Below, piece after piece: positions 34,641-44,561 of a stretch of 64,000 nucleotides of DNA; position 1 is the stretch's first letter, and the number at the start of each line of letters is the position of its first letter. Under the pieces are notes generated by a model that worked only from the letters and a program-made list of their open reading frames with translations, had not been told where the DNA came from and made no database searches. The stretch comes from an uncultured Thalassotalea sp. (GTDB lineage Bacteria; Pseudomonadota; Gammaproteobacteria; Enterobacterales; Alteromonadaceae). The translations under genes were made by a program, and so were the position numbers. Where the stretch lies: assembly GCA_947502355.1 (NCBI GenBank), contig CANMZP010000001.1, positions 310,001 to 374,000 on the forward strand, in the 5' to 3' direction.

Positions 34641-37600
34641 TCATCGGAAACTTCTCTCTTCAAATGATGTAACTGAAAGCAATACAGCTTCTTCTTTAAA
34701 ACTACCATCTGATTTAACCACAGGTCCCAATGACCAGCATTGACCCTTTTCAAGTTTACTTAACCTTGTTGTCCATTCTTGTTTAGAAGCATCTGTTGCT
34801 TGAGCCAATATATGAGCAAATTTATCCACTTCTGTTGATGCTGGTTTGAAAAACAATTTGTGACCTGCTTGAAATAGTCTATCTCTTTGCTCTTGATTGA
34901 ATTGACTTGTAGTTTGTGTAGCTAGAATCATTGATAAACCAAACTTGCGTCCTTCCCTTAACATCTTGTCAATTGGGGAGTCACTACTATGATCAAGGTT
35001 TTGAATTTCATCTAGAACAACAGGGATAGGTCTATTTTTACTACCTGTTGATTGGGCATAATCCCATAGATCCCAAAGTGAAAACTCAGTAACCATTTTT
35101 TGAATCTCTCTAGCTAAGCCTTTGAGCTGCATTACATGGACAAATTCAGAATTCGTCATAAGCATTTTCTCCCATGCTTGTTCTGCAGTTTTAGAGAAAG
35201 GTTTCGAATTGATCAATGGCTCTAACTTACTAGCTAATGTTTCTCCGTATTGACTATCTTCCTTTAACTGAACAACTACATCTTCTAAACTAAACTCTTC
35301 ACTTCTTTCTAGTCCATCTTGCAACACTCTTATTAAACTTGCCTTTTGCTGATCACCAAGTTGAAATATACTAGAAAAAATGCTTTCAATTCTTGTTGCG
35401 ACTTGAAAAGCAGTCTCTTCAATGGGGGGAATCGAAGGATCTATTATTTGTATTTGCTTTCTAAATGGATTTAGAGGTAGCTTTTCAGTAACAACAAAAT
35501 GGTTTTTTAATTTAGCCTTTTCTTTAAATAATGGTTCAACTTGATTGGGCAAAAAACCATCTGTGTAATCAACTATTATTGAATTAACATTTTGAGAAGC
35601 TAACTCGGCTAAAAAACATTGAATTCCATATGTTTTACCAGAACCGGAGGTACCAAATATTAATAAATGTCGGTTCGGTAATTGAGAGTGACCAAAATGC
35701 CAATATACTTCAGCCCCATTTTTACGAGTACCAAGTAATACCTTTTGTGGAATTGAAAATGAAGATTTATATTCTCTTTTTATGGTTGTTTCTTTTTGTT
35801 TACTAGCTCTTAATGGCTCATCGGCCTTAACTGGCTCATCGGCCTTAACTGGCTCATCGGCCTTAACTGGCTCATCGGCCTTAACTGGCTCATCGGCCTT
35901 AACCGGCTCATTGGCCTTAGATGGCACATCAGCCTCTACAGGCTCAATATCGACTAATGTTTCTTCTGCCAAATTAGTTAAATCTTTCTTAACTAAATTT
36001 CCTTTATGGTTAATTGAAGGTAAATCGATTAAATTAATAACCTCTTTAGTATCAGCTTCAAAAAGAGCAATGATATCATCTCTTCCAAATTCGTAATGCT
36101 GTATACCAAAACCTGTTTCAACGTTAAAAGAGTCACTTAATAAATCTGTCTGAATGTATTTGTCTTCAGATTTTCCAGTAAAACTATCATCGCTATCAGT
36201 CCAAAATGTGAAAATAGTCCCATTCCACCTAATCTCGTATACCCCTTCAATTATAGATTCAAGTGCTCTATCAAGTTTTTTCCAATTATCTTCCGATAAA
36301 TTAATTACCGCTCTAGTTGCCAATGCTCTATGTAATTGCCCCCACCAAAATTTTCGGTCATAGTTTTGATTGTTCTGATTTTCATTCTTAGGTGCAAATA
36401 AGTTTGTTAGTTGATAAATTCCTTCTTGAATTTGATCAAGGGCTTTCGATACATGATTTATATTTTTGCCCGCCAATTTACACTCTACTAAATTAGCAAA
36501 GATAATTGGTCTACCATCTTCCTTGATCTGCAAACTGATCTGTAACAGATCAGGTCTTAAAGTAAAAGTGCTATCTGTGAACCAATGTTGAAAGGAGTCT
36601 AAAGGTAATAGTTGCTCTAAAATAAAGTTATTTTTCTTCAGTACTTTATTAATTGCTGCAAATCCTACAACCTCTCTAATTTTTTCGCCATTTCCAGTTG
36701 CAGCTCTAATAGAAGATAAACCAACAACTTTTTCCGACTCATCAACTATTCTACTAGCAACTTTAGATATCCTAGAAAGTGCCTCTAAGGGTAAAAGCCT
36801 ATTAAGTTGTTGAGTAACATGCCTAGATAACTCATCAAGAGTATCTTTCTCTGTTGAAATGGTTAAGTTTAACTCGCCGTATGAACCTAACCCTGAAGTA
36901 AACCCTACAATGTTCCGAACTTCATCATTTGAAGAATTTAGAAGTTCCTTATCTATAAAGGGGTCCACACACGCTAACCAAAAACACTTTTCATGTAATA
37001 ATTTTATTATCTCTTTCCAAGGTCCATAGTTAACTTCACCATAAATCAAATATTCCTGTTCATTAGAAGTATTAAACCTCAATCTTGCAGACATATCAGA
37101 ATGTTTTGTTTGTACTCTAAGTTGACGGTTACTAATTAAGGTTTGTCTATGCTCCATCGCTCCCTGCTTTATAGGTCTTGGATATTCACAAATAGGAAAA
37201 AATGAGCAAGCACTAAAATCATACTCAAATGGAACTGCAGAATCCTCTTTACCCACTAATCCTTCTTTTAAAAAATGAAATAAAAAAGTTACATCGAAAA
37301 ACTTTTCTTCATTCCTAATAGTTTCTTTTAGTTTGTCAAACTTAGTAAATTTATGAGAAATGTTTAACTTTACATTTCTATTTTTTTCACCATATAAAGC
37401 TGTTGTATATTCTCTCCAGTTCTTAAGTTTTGTTTCTACGGCAAGCGGTGATGAAGTTGTAGAATATACTGTTAAGTTTATTACAAAGGCTGGCCAATTA
37501 TTTGAGTTAGAAATTAAATACTGGCTTAAAAACATATCTATACCGGATAGAATGGTCTGTAATTCATTGATATTTACAGCTAAAATATTCATGCCATCAG

Positions 37601-39941
37601 AGGCATGTGGGTTAAGATTTTTGTAATCCTCAAGAACTCTACAGACCACTCTTCTTTCAGGACAGCTCTTAATTATTTCCTGAATATTATCCTCACCTTC
37701 GATGTCCGTTTCACGTAACATAGTTTGAACAGCTAACGTTTTTGAGTTTTTAGGAGGGGTCCCTAGGTAGTGTAATAAACCAAATGATTTAATTTCAGAT
37801 GATAAATTACTTTTTTGGTCAGTAACTAATGCAGCTAATGGACGATGTAATTTACTTAATTCTATTAACCTATTCATTTCCCCCTTAGTATCAAATTTGA
37901 TTCTATTTTTAAACACCTCAGGGAATCCATCAATCAAATATCTATGATGGGCATTAAATATTTCAAGTACACATGGAGAAAGTCCCCAAGCTAGTGCAGA
38001 AGGGAGAAAGGTATCATTAATCTTTATTTCTTCGCTTATTATAAAAAATGCTTTATATAAACGTTGTAATAAAAGTTCACTTCCTAATAAAGTGTTATCT
38101 AGTGTTAATTTACTCAATTTGACATATGAATTTAAAACTCCCAATAATTTAGATTTTGCTGCTGTATAGAATCCTTTATGTATATATTCAGTAAGCCATC
38201 CTAAAAAGTTATCTACTAAATTATTCAATTCCATTTTTAATTTTATATCTAATTGCAAAGATTCAACGTCTTCAATTAGGTTAAATATTTCAAGATCTGC
38301 TATACAATGAGTAACCAATCGATTCGCTTCGTCTTCATCTGCAGAGTAATAAAGTGCCGACATAGCAACATCGGAAACTTTAAAAGCGGGAAGAACTTTT
38401 GATTCTGGTAACAATTGACACTTATGTAATACATGCTTGGATGCTTCAAATAAAACTCTTTCTGGAGATGTTTCCTTTAGATTTAATCTATATAGATTTT
38501 CAGCTATATTATCCCCACACTCCAATTTAATTAAAAATTGAAGATTTGGATTTTTTCTACTGGTTGAAACTTGTAAGGAATCAAAATTATTATTAAATTC
38601 AAATTCAACTTGGTTATCCCAGGTATCATACGGAGCCATTAACTGCTCTAGATCCTGAGGTAAGCGTAAATCTATGTCGTCAAAATATTGTTCTATACCT
38701 CCAAGGCACCCAAGAAGAAGCTGCCTAGCGGCTTCATTTTTATCTTGCTTACCTAACTCATCTGAAATTAAATCATGTTCAAATCTAATTAATCCTATCG
38801 AAATTTTTAACTTATTGATGTACAAGTCTTCTTTATTATGTTTTGAAAGATACTTATCAATAGAATCCATCGTTGCACTTAAAAATGCTTCAAATGAAGT
38901 GCCGTTAAACTGTTTAACCTTATTTTTACTCGAAGAAGCTTTACTTTCTTTCTGATCAAGTACTTTTAGTAAAGGGAGTATGTCATATTCCATTAAAAAC
39001 CGTTTGGATTCTAATGCGCCTTTAAAAATAAATTTATTTAAATGCTCTTTATAGTCATCAAAGTTACATTCTATGTCTTTACAGTTTGTCGGGATGAACT
39101 CATCATTAAAATAAGTTTCAATTTTTTTCCAATCTTTATTTTGGTTCGCCTTTGTTTTATATCTTTGATGAGAAATGAATGCTTCTGCATTTTTTAAAAA
39201 CTTAAATTTATCTTTACCTTTGGCACTCTGCCCAGCTAAGTGAATTAAAGGGATACCCCAGAAAGGTAAATTCAAATAAACCTCATCCTGTAATTCACTA
39301 AAAGAATAAAAGTCTTTATTGTTAGTTATTGAAATTAAAAACTGTGATAACTTAGACAATTGTAAAGGTCTAATTTCAAACAATTTTAAAAATAATTCAT
39401 CTAATTCTTCAAGTTCATTATCATTAATATCTATTCCTTTAACGTCACATATTTCGACAATCCAACTAGCAAAACTTTTTTCCATTGAATTCCAAAGCTT
39501 ATTTTCATCAACTATGTGAAAATCGGATAATCCCCCTTGATCCGTAGCATGATTCAGTCCTACTAAAATGGTACTCAAAAAGTCAACGTCCTCATCAGCT
39601 GTTGTTCTATTCCTATACCAAGTAAGCTTATCTTCGAAATCTATCCAATTACCGCTTTCGGATAAAGCACCTTCTGAATATTTATCTTTTAATTCAAGTA
39701 AATAATTATCAGAGTGTAAATTTTTCCATTCATCCCACAAACCTGAAGCAACTTTTAGGTAAGTCTTAAAATTCGTATGCTTTAAAACTTTAAGTGCATT
39801 AGACTCCAACATATTGAATAAGAGAAAAGTTTCTTCTGGTGGCAAACTTTGAATAATAAACCGGGCTTCCTTCAAGCTACTACTTGAAAAACTCATTTCA
39901 TCGATTAAATAATTGAAAATTGTATTGATGTACAAGTTCAT
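34641..39941 (-). CDS. sspH: SspH/DptH-like PT-defence protein with nuclease-like and HerA/FtsK-type motor domains
   Basis: A 1766-residue protein. The first 1100 residues are largely helical. At about 1130-1155, RPDLLQISLQ and LVECKLAGKN form a PD-(D/E)xK nuclease-like motif. A repeated KADEPV linker follows (about 1335-1375), then a motor domain with Walker A IFGTSGSGKTYG near 1430 and Walker B VVLDEIQNLDHS near 1645, then ILATQTTSQFNQ and a HerA-like end. This is the outline of DptH/SspH, the large subunit of PT-linked antiphage effectors that attack unmodified DNA. It starts one base after sspG, and the operon continues with two more genes. The linker repeat is the obvious oddity. Confidence 0.85.
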   Translation of the reverse strand: MNLYINTIFNYLIDEMSFSSSSLKEARFIIQSLPPEETFLLFNMLESNALKVLKHTNFKTYLKVASGLWDEWKNLHSDNYLLELKDKYSEGALSESGNWIDFEDKLTWYRNRTTADEDVDFLSTILVGLNHATDQGGLSDFHIVDENKLWNSMEKSFASWIVEICDVKGIDINDNELEELDELFLKLFEIRPLQLSKLSQFLISITNNKDFYSFSELQDEVYLNLPFWGIPLIHLAGQSAKGKDKFKFLKNAEAFISHQRYKTKANQNKDWKKIETYFNDEFIPTNCKDIECNFDDYKEHLNKFIFKGALESKRFLMEYDILPLLKVLDQKESKASSSKNKVKQFNGTSFEAFLSATMDSIDKYLSKHNKEDLYINKLKISIGLIRFEHDLISDELGKQDKNEAARQLLLGCLGGIEQYFDDIDLRLPQDLEQLMAPYDTWDNQVEFEFNNNFDSLQVSTSRKNPNLQFLIKLECGDNIAENLYRLNLKETSPERVLFEASKHVLHKCQLLPESKVLPAFKVSDVAMSALYYSADEDEANRLVTHCIADLEIFNLIEDVESLQLDIKLKMELNNLVDNFLGWLTEYIHKGFYTAAKSKLLGVLNSYVKLSKLTLDNTLLGSELLLQRLYKAFFIISEEIKINDTFLPSALAWGLSPCVLEIFNAHHRYLIDGFPEVFKNRIKFDTKGEMNRLIELSKLHRPLAALVTDQKSNLSSEIKSFGLLHYLGTPPKNSKTLAVQTMLRETDIEGEDNIQEIIKSCPERRVVCRVLEDYKNLNPHASDGMNILAVNINELQTILSGIDMFLSQYLISNSNNWPAFVINLTVYSTTSSPLAVETKLKNWREYTTALYGEKNRNVKLNISHKFTKFDKLKETIRNEEKFFDVTFLFHFLKEGLVGKEDSAVPFEYDFSACSFFPICEYPRPIKQGAMEHRQTLISNRQLRVQTKHSDMSARLRFNTSNEQEYLIYGEVNYGPWKEIIKLLHEKCFWLACVDPFIDKELLNSSNDEVRNIVGFTSGLGSYGELNLTISTEKDTLDELSRHVTQQLNRLLPLEALSRISKVASRIVDESEKVVGLSSIRAATGNGEKIREVVGFAAINKVLKKNNFILEQLLPLDSFQHWFTDSTFTLRPDLLQISLQIKEDGRPIIFANLVECKLAGKNINHVSKALDQIQEGIYQLTNLFAPKNENQNNQNYDRKFWWGQLHRALATRAVINLSEDNWKKLDRALESIIEGVYEIRWNGTIFTFWTDSDDSFTGKSEDKYIQTDLLSDSFNVETGFGIQHYEFGRDDIIALFEADTKEVINLIDLPSINHKGNLVKKDLTNLAEETLVDIEPVEADVPSKANEPVKADEPVKADEPVKADEPVKADEPVKADEPLRASKQKETTIKREYKSSFSIPQKVLLGTRKNGAEVYWHFGHSQLPNRHLLIFGTSGSGKTYGIQCFLAELASQNVNSIIVDYTDGFLPNQVEPLFKEKAKLKNHFVVTEKLPLNPFRKQIQIIDPSIPPIEETAFQVATRIESIFSSIFQLGDQQKASLIRVLQDGLERSEEFSLEDVVVQLKEDSQYGETLASKLEPLINSKPFSKTAEQAWEKMLMTNSEFVHVMQLKGLAREIQKMVTEFSLWDLWDYAQSTGSKNRPIPVVLDEIQNLDHSSDSPIDKMLREGRKFGLSMILATQTTSQFNQEQRDRLFQAGHKLFFKPASTEVDKFAHILAQATDASKQEWTTRLSKLEKGQCWSLGPVVKSDGSFKEEAVLLSVTSFEERSFR
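35815..35940. repeat. 18-bp tandem repeat inside sspH (six-residue linker)
   Basis: Seven units of GGCTCATCGGCCTTAACT or variants follow one another; the first four are identical, the fifth differs by one base and the last two have diverged. In the sspH frame each unit gives VKADEP-type hexapeptides, an acidic, proline-containing linker between the nuclease-like region and the motor. Identical units imply recent expansion, so the number probably varies among strains without breaking the frame. Confidence 0.95.
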
Positions 39942-39942
39942 T

Positions 39943-41529
39943 TTAGAATTCCTTTTTACTTGGATTTAAAACAATAGATACAGCATCCGATAGTTCTTCT
40001 AAATAACCACCCTGTTTCAATTGTTCCTCAACCCAAGACGTATCAGCTGTTATTGAAAAATCATCTATTTCCTTACCTTCCCCAATCCATTTTATAGAAG
40101 TTGCAAGTTGCTTAGGGCCTAAAGCAATACCAAAATGTGCTAAGACTCGGACATAAAATTTATCTAACGTAACACGTTCACCAGCTTTCAACACACAGGA
40201 AACTAGAAGGCGCAGCATCAAAGGAGTTAAAACAAACCTTTCGCCGGCTCCCTTTTTAGGAATAACCATGTCGATTTCCTTTGCTATTTTCTTAAAAATA
40301 GCAAAGCCATGTTGATCCGATTGTGAAAAAGAATCTTCTCCAGGAGTATTATCATTTAAAACTCTTAACGCTCGGTATAAAGTATTTTGGACGTTGTTAA
40401 GAGAAGAAGAAGCTAATTTTCTAACACTATTTTTAGGCTTTGCATTTTTATCAGATACAATCCAAACATAATTCCCTATAAATCCTTCTAGTTTTTTACT
40501 CGGATAAAGCAATCGACTAGATTGAAAACATAGACTTCTAAGTACATGGATCGAACATAATAGCTGAAGCAACTCTATTTTTTCTAATTCGCTTAAGACA
40601 GAATTTAAAATGTTCTTTATTTCAATGGCAAACAAAAATGCTTCATTTGCACTTACTGATGGTACCCATCCTAAGGTAGCTTTTTTATTCTCTAGCTGAT
40701 AATTAGACATAGAGCCTTCAATAAATTGAACTAAATTATTAACCTGTTCAAAAGAATTCTTTAAAATTGAGGTTAACCCTTCTTCTATTTCTGTCTGTAA
40801 ACAATTTAATTCTTCAGCTTTAAGATGATGATATGAAACAGGGCTATGTTTAATTACTGCGGACTTAATATCTTCTTTTGTAGAGAATAGATTTGATAGT
40901 TGTAGAAATAATAACTCTCCACCTCTGGCCATAAAATTATGGCGATCATTAGCAAAAAAACGTTTACTCTCATCCCAATTGCTTAACTCACTTTTTAAAG
41001 CATTTGTATGCTCCCACATAACCTCTCTCGAAATCAAAGAAGATGTCGCTGGAAGATAGTTTTGAGTTACCCATGTTCTATTTTGGGCCACACCAACAAA
41101 ACCAGAAAATAAGCTTTGTAATAGCTTAATTGTTTCTTCTTTTTCCTCATCATCTCCAATAATATTTTTTTTTAGTTCATTTAAGGCTTTTTTATAAGAA
41201 TTTTGATGAACAGGATGACGGGTATCAAGTTTTGATGTTGGAAAAAAAGTAAATAATTTTAAAGTTACATGATCTTTAGGCCAATAAAGGGGAAATTGAT
41301 CGGAAGGTAAATTGAAAGTAAAAACATTATTACTATTTTCACTTTCATCTGAAGACCCCTTATGCGAAATAAAAACTAGCAAAAACTCAGCAAGGTACTC
41401 GATGGATGTTTGATCCTTGTAATACCTTCTGCCATACAGTTCAATGGCTGTATTTTTTGTTTTACTATCATCCTTTTCTTTAATACTTGGATATTTCCTG
41501 TTAATAATATCTAAATTAATTTCGTCCAT
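39943..41529 (-). CDS. sspG: SspG/DptG-like PT-defence protein
   Basis: A 528-residue protein without a P-loop, membrane segment or clear catalytic motif. It is mostly helical, with a region VIPKKGAGERFVLTPLMLRLLV near the C-terminus followed by a helix-turn-helix-like DKFYVRVLAHFGIALGPKQL. The assignment rests on position between the F-like ATPase and the H-like motor, matching the order sspF-sspG-sspH (or dptF-dptG-dptH), and on its size. It starts at the base after the sspF stop and ends one base before sspH. Confidence 0.7.
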   Translation of the reverse strand: MDEINLDIINRKYPSIKEKDDSKTKNTAIELYGRRYYKDQTSIEYLAEFLLVFISHKGSSDESENSNNVFTFNLPSDQFPLYWPKDHVTLKLFTFFPTSKLDTRHPVHQNSYKKALNELKKNIIGDDEEKEETIKLLQSLFSGFVGVAQNRTWVTQNYLPATSSLISREVMWEHTNALKSELSNWDESKRFFANDRHNFMARGGELLFLQLSNLFSTKEDIKSAVIKHSPVSYHHLKAEELNCLQTEIEEGLTSILKNSFEQVNNLVQFIEGSMSNYQLENKKATLGWVPSVSANEAFLFAIEIKNILNSVLSELEKIELLQLLCSIHVLRSLCFQSSRLLYPSKKLEGFIGNYVWIVSDKNAKPKNSVRKLASSSLNNVQNTLYRALRVLNDNTPGEDSFSQSDQHGFAIFKKIAKEIDMVIPKKGAGERFVLTPLMLRLLVSCVLKAGERVTLDKFYVRVLAHFGIALGPKQLATSIKWIGEGKEIDDFSITADTSWVEEQLKQGGYLEELSDAVSIVLNPSKKEF

Positions 41530-43308
41530 TTACTCTAACTCCAACTTATTATCCTCAGTATCAAGAATAAATTTATGTACTTTTACTTCCCCATCGATAC
41601 TTGATCTCAGTAATTCAACCTCCTCAATATCTCTCCGTTCATCGCTTGTTGCTCGTAATAATTCAGAGCAAAACCAATCAAATTTGCCTTTATGTATAGG
41701 TGAAAGATCATTTCCTATTTCACCACTGGAAATTAATTGAATATGGTCTAACAAAGGCAAGCTAAGAGGGAGAATGACAACCCCTTTATCAAAGTGAATT
41801 TCAGGTACTCTTAAAATATCGTTATATTTTATATCGAATCGTTTAAATGGGATTGACTCAATGATAATTTGTGTTGGCTGTACAATCCTATTATCAGGTC
41901 GTTTCATAGTAATGAAGACTTTATCTTGATCTTTAAACTGGTTCGCACTAAATCCTGTAAAAAACTCAAGAAACACTTTCATACAAGATTCTTTGAAACG
42001 TCTTTTTTCTCTACTAGAGAAGTTTAATTGGCCGCTTGTCATCCAATTTTCGAAATCGATAATTGTGGTAGATTTTAAAAATGTAGACAAAAAAGATCTT
42101 TCAGACTTCTCATCTCCATAATTTTCACCAAAAATAAAGCAAAGTCGTCTTAAAGAATTTCTGACTAAAATATTATCATGGCCACCTGCTGAGTGTTGCC
42201 AAACTTTCGTCAAACTTATCAACTCTTCCGGTACCTTTGCCCAACCAAAAATACTATCACTTTGAATTTTCCTCTCAGATACCGGATCAATAGGACCTCC
42301 AAAGTCCATCTTCTTAGTCATTTTTATCGCCTGAATATCTTCAGCCATTACTAGGTTTTCTCTGTCCGAATAACCAAAAAACAGCTCACTAAAGAGCACT
42401 TTACCTAGCTCTGAAGTAATGATGTTCTGATCTTCCACTTGATCAAGGCTTTCTAAAAACTTATATTTATTACAGCTTGTTCCACCAGTTATTGAAAATG
42501 AAAGTTGTGCTAAAATTTGTCTTAGGGTTAATCGACTTTCATAATAAGAAATAATTAGATATAAATATCTAAGCCTGTTAGTAATTACTGATAATCTGTC
42601 TTTTATTACTAAGTTATTCTGCCTGATTGGGCATTTATTTTTAATACTACAATTAGTACAACCATTCCAACCGCTATGATTAATTAATTTTTGGAATATT
42701 CTAGTAGACACATCTACATTATCTAACTTAGTCAAATTAGAAATATATAAATTCTTATTGAAACTGTTTATTTTATGTTTGTCATTAATCTTATTTTCTA
42801 TAGGTGTATTTAAAATTTTTAAAAGATCGCTCTCTATGTCAACACCGTATTTTTCTGAAAAGTTTTCAAGACTTTTCAAAAGAGGCCCTGTATTACTAAC
42901 TATTAACCAACTGTTACTATCATCCTCAAAAGCCATAGTTAAGTATTTTTCTCTTTCCTGAAGGCTCAATTCACTCATATCTTTAATAATACCAATGCCT
43001 AACTCTGGTATTTTTTCAATTTCATTTAGTGCCTTATCTATTACTCCCTCAGGTGAAATACCTTTTAGCCTTTTATAAACGTCCAGTGCTACAGTAGATT
43101 TACCATCTCCCGCATGACCTGTTAAAATGACAACATTATTATTGATATTAAGAAGATCGATTATGGAATCGACGATTGGAAAAGGCTCATATATCTCTGG
43201 GAAAAATTTATTTAAAGCTTGAGACTCTGCGAGGGCATTGCTACCTGAGGCAGATAAGTTATTTAAAGAATTTAGGTAATCTATAAAATCGTTTTGAACT
43301 AATTGCAT
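41530..43308 (-). CDS. sspF: SspF/DptF-like PT-defence ATPase
   Basis: A 592-residue ATPase that heads the minus-strand operon. Walker A is GHAGDGKST at 64-72. A cysteine cluster, CTNCSIKNKCPIRQN, near residue 225 suggests a zinc site. LTLRQILAQLSFSITGG follows at about 260. This combination is that of the DptF-type subunit of PT-linked restriction modules. A strong AAGGAAGGG ribosome site precedes the ATG. It is transcribed away from sspB across a 295-bp intergenic region that must hold the promoters of both operons. Confidence 0.82.
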   Translation of the reverse strand: MQLVQNDFIDYLNSLNNLSASGSNALAESQALNKFFPEIYEPFPIVDSIIDLLNINNNVVILTGHAGDGKSTVALDVYKRLKGISPEGVIDKALNEIEKIPELGIGIIKDMSELSLQEREKYLTMAFEDDSNSWLIVSNTGPLLKSLENFSEKYGVDIESDLLKILNTPIENKINDKHKINSFNKNLYISNLTKLDNVDVSTRIFQKLINHSGWNGCTNCSIKNKCPIRQNNLVIKDRLSVITNRLRYLYLIISYYESRLTLRQILAQLSFSITGGTSCNKYKFLESLDQVEDQNIITSELGKVLFSELFFGYSDRENLVMAEDIQAIKMTKKMDFGGPIDPVSERKIQSDSIFGWAKVPEELISLTKVWQHSAGGHDNILVRNSLRRLCFIFGENYGDEKSERSFLSTFLKSTTIIDFENWMTSGQLNFSSREKRRFKESCMKVFLEFFTGFSANQFKDQDKVFITMKRPDNRIVQPTQIIIESIPFKRFDIKYNDILRVPEIHFDKGVVILPLSLPLLDHIQLISSGEIGNDLSPIHKGKFDWFCSELLRATSDERRDIEEVELLRSSIDGEVKVHKFILDTEDNKLELE

Positions 43309-43603
43309 TTCCCTTCCTTGTATAAAAACAAATTAAAAATTGAGTTTTAAAATATTGTTTATTACATACTTAGTTAATTCTTACTATAACAGTAACAGAT
43401 ACAAAGTCTATATACTGTTACACATAACAGCATAAGCCGCGCACACAACCGTAACCCCTTGTTATTTATGAAGATAGCCACAACCCACGAACCAAGCATC
43501 TTATTCAGATATATAATCATTTTTATTACAAAATTTTTCTTTATAGAAGAAGTAAAACTCGATATCATTCCTCTTGGACAATTTCTCCAGGAGCTCCGCA
43601 AGC
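43309..43603. promoter_or_regulatory. Divergent control region between sspF and sspB with an inverted repeat
   Basis: The 295-bp region separates the effector operon from the modification operon. Around 43,386-43,431 the motif TAACAG and its complement occur several times. GTAACAG at 43,392 and CTGTTAC at 43,415 form an inverted repeat with centres 23 bp apart, about two helical turns, which suits a dimeric repressor. The WYL protein at the right edge of the island is one possible binder. Promoter boxes cannot be fixed by eye. Confidence 0.45.
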
Positions 43604-44560
43604 ATGAAAGCTAAATTTTCAGGTCACGATACATTCCCTATGCGATATGGATGGCTATATAAAGCTGTTAACCATATGAATTCAGGCCACTTTTTGAAAA
43701 CATCTAAAACAGAAGATGTTGAAAAAGCCGTAATTGAACTCGGCGTTGGTAAAAATATGGTAAACGCTATCCGATATTGGGCCGATTGTACGGGTGTAAT
43801 TTTCGATAAAGTTAATCAAGAGCCTCATGTTACTAAACTTGGAAATTATATCTTTGCTGACTTTAAAAAGCATCAAGGAAACGACCCTTATCTGGAACAG
43901 AAAGGATCTATTTGGCTAATTCACTTTTTACTTAACTTTGATGATCAATATTTAACGTCATACAGATATTTTTTCAACCTTTCAAATGTACAAAACTTCG
44001 AGAAGGAGAAGTTTTTATTCGATTTTGTTGAAGATGCACAAAGTATTTGTCAAAGCGAAGCTATAACCGATAAAACCCTTAAAAAAGACATTGATTGCTT
44101 TCTGCATACTTATTGTAGAAAAAGAAAAGCAGCTTCTTCAAAAGTTGCAAAGTTAGACGAAGATCACTTTTCTTCACCTTTAGCTGAGTTGAATCTAATT
44201 AACGATAACGGCAATGGCTTTTACACAAGTCCGCTGCGCGATCAACAAGATTTGCCCATTGAAATATTCACCTATGCTGTAGCGAGATTCATGAACTTAA
44301 CCATTGATTTAGAAGAGGTTAATTTAGAAACAGAGCATTTTACGATTGGCTTTGACTCTCTTCTTAGTAACCCGTACTCTCCTGGTCGAATATTCCGATT
44401 ATCAGAGCATGGTCTTGGTCAAAAGCTTGATGATGCACAATTAGCGACTAACGGGGAATTAACTTGGGTCGACTCTAGAGGATTACGACAAATATCCTGC
44501 CCTGCAAAACTAATTAAAAACCCTATTTCAATTTTAGATAAATACTATGGAGTTGAATAA
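43604..44560 (+). CDS. sspB: SspB, DUF4007-family DNA phosphorothioation protein
   Basis: A 318-residue protein of the DUF4007 type. It starts with MKAKFSGHDTFPMRYGW, a family hallmark, followed by GVGKNMVNAIRYWADCTGVI. In studied Ssp systems SspB is a nicking enzyme needed to place a sulfur in one DNA strand. The ATG chosen lies ten bases after AGGAG; a TTG 30 bases upstream would add residues that look untranslated. It heads the sspB-C-D operon and its stop is two bases before the sspC start. Confidence 0.85.
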   Translation: MKAKFSGHDTFPMRYGWLYKAVNHMNSGHFLKTSKTEDVEKAVIELGVGKNMVNAIRYWADCTGVIFDKVNQEPHVTKLGNYIFADFKKHQGNDPYLEQKGSIWLIHFLLNFDDQYLTSYRYFFNLSNVQNFEKEKFLFDFVEDAQSICQSEAITDKTLKKDIDCFLHTYCRKRKAASSKVAKLDEDHFSSPLAELNLINDNGNGFYTSPLRDQQDLPIEIFTYAVARFMNLTIDLEEVNLETEHFTIGFDSLLSNPYSPGRIFRLSEHGLGQKLDDAQLATNGELTWVDSRGLRQISCPAKLIKNPISILDKYYGVE

Positions 44561-44561
44561 A

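Noticed and set aside
35782-36096. Plus-strand frame with a repeated SSALTG pattern
   Set aside because: It is the antisense shadow of the 18-bp repeat inside sspH and has no independent support.
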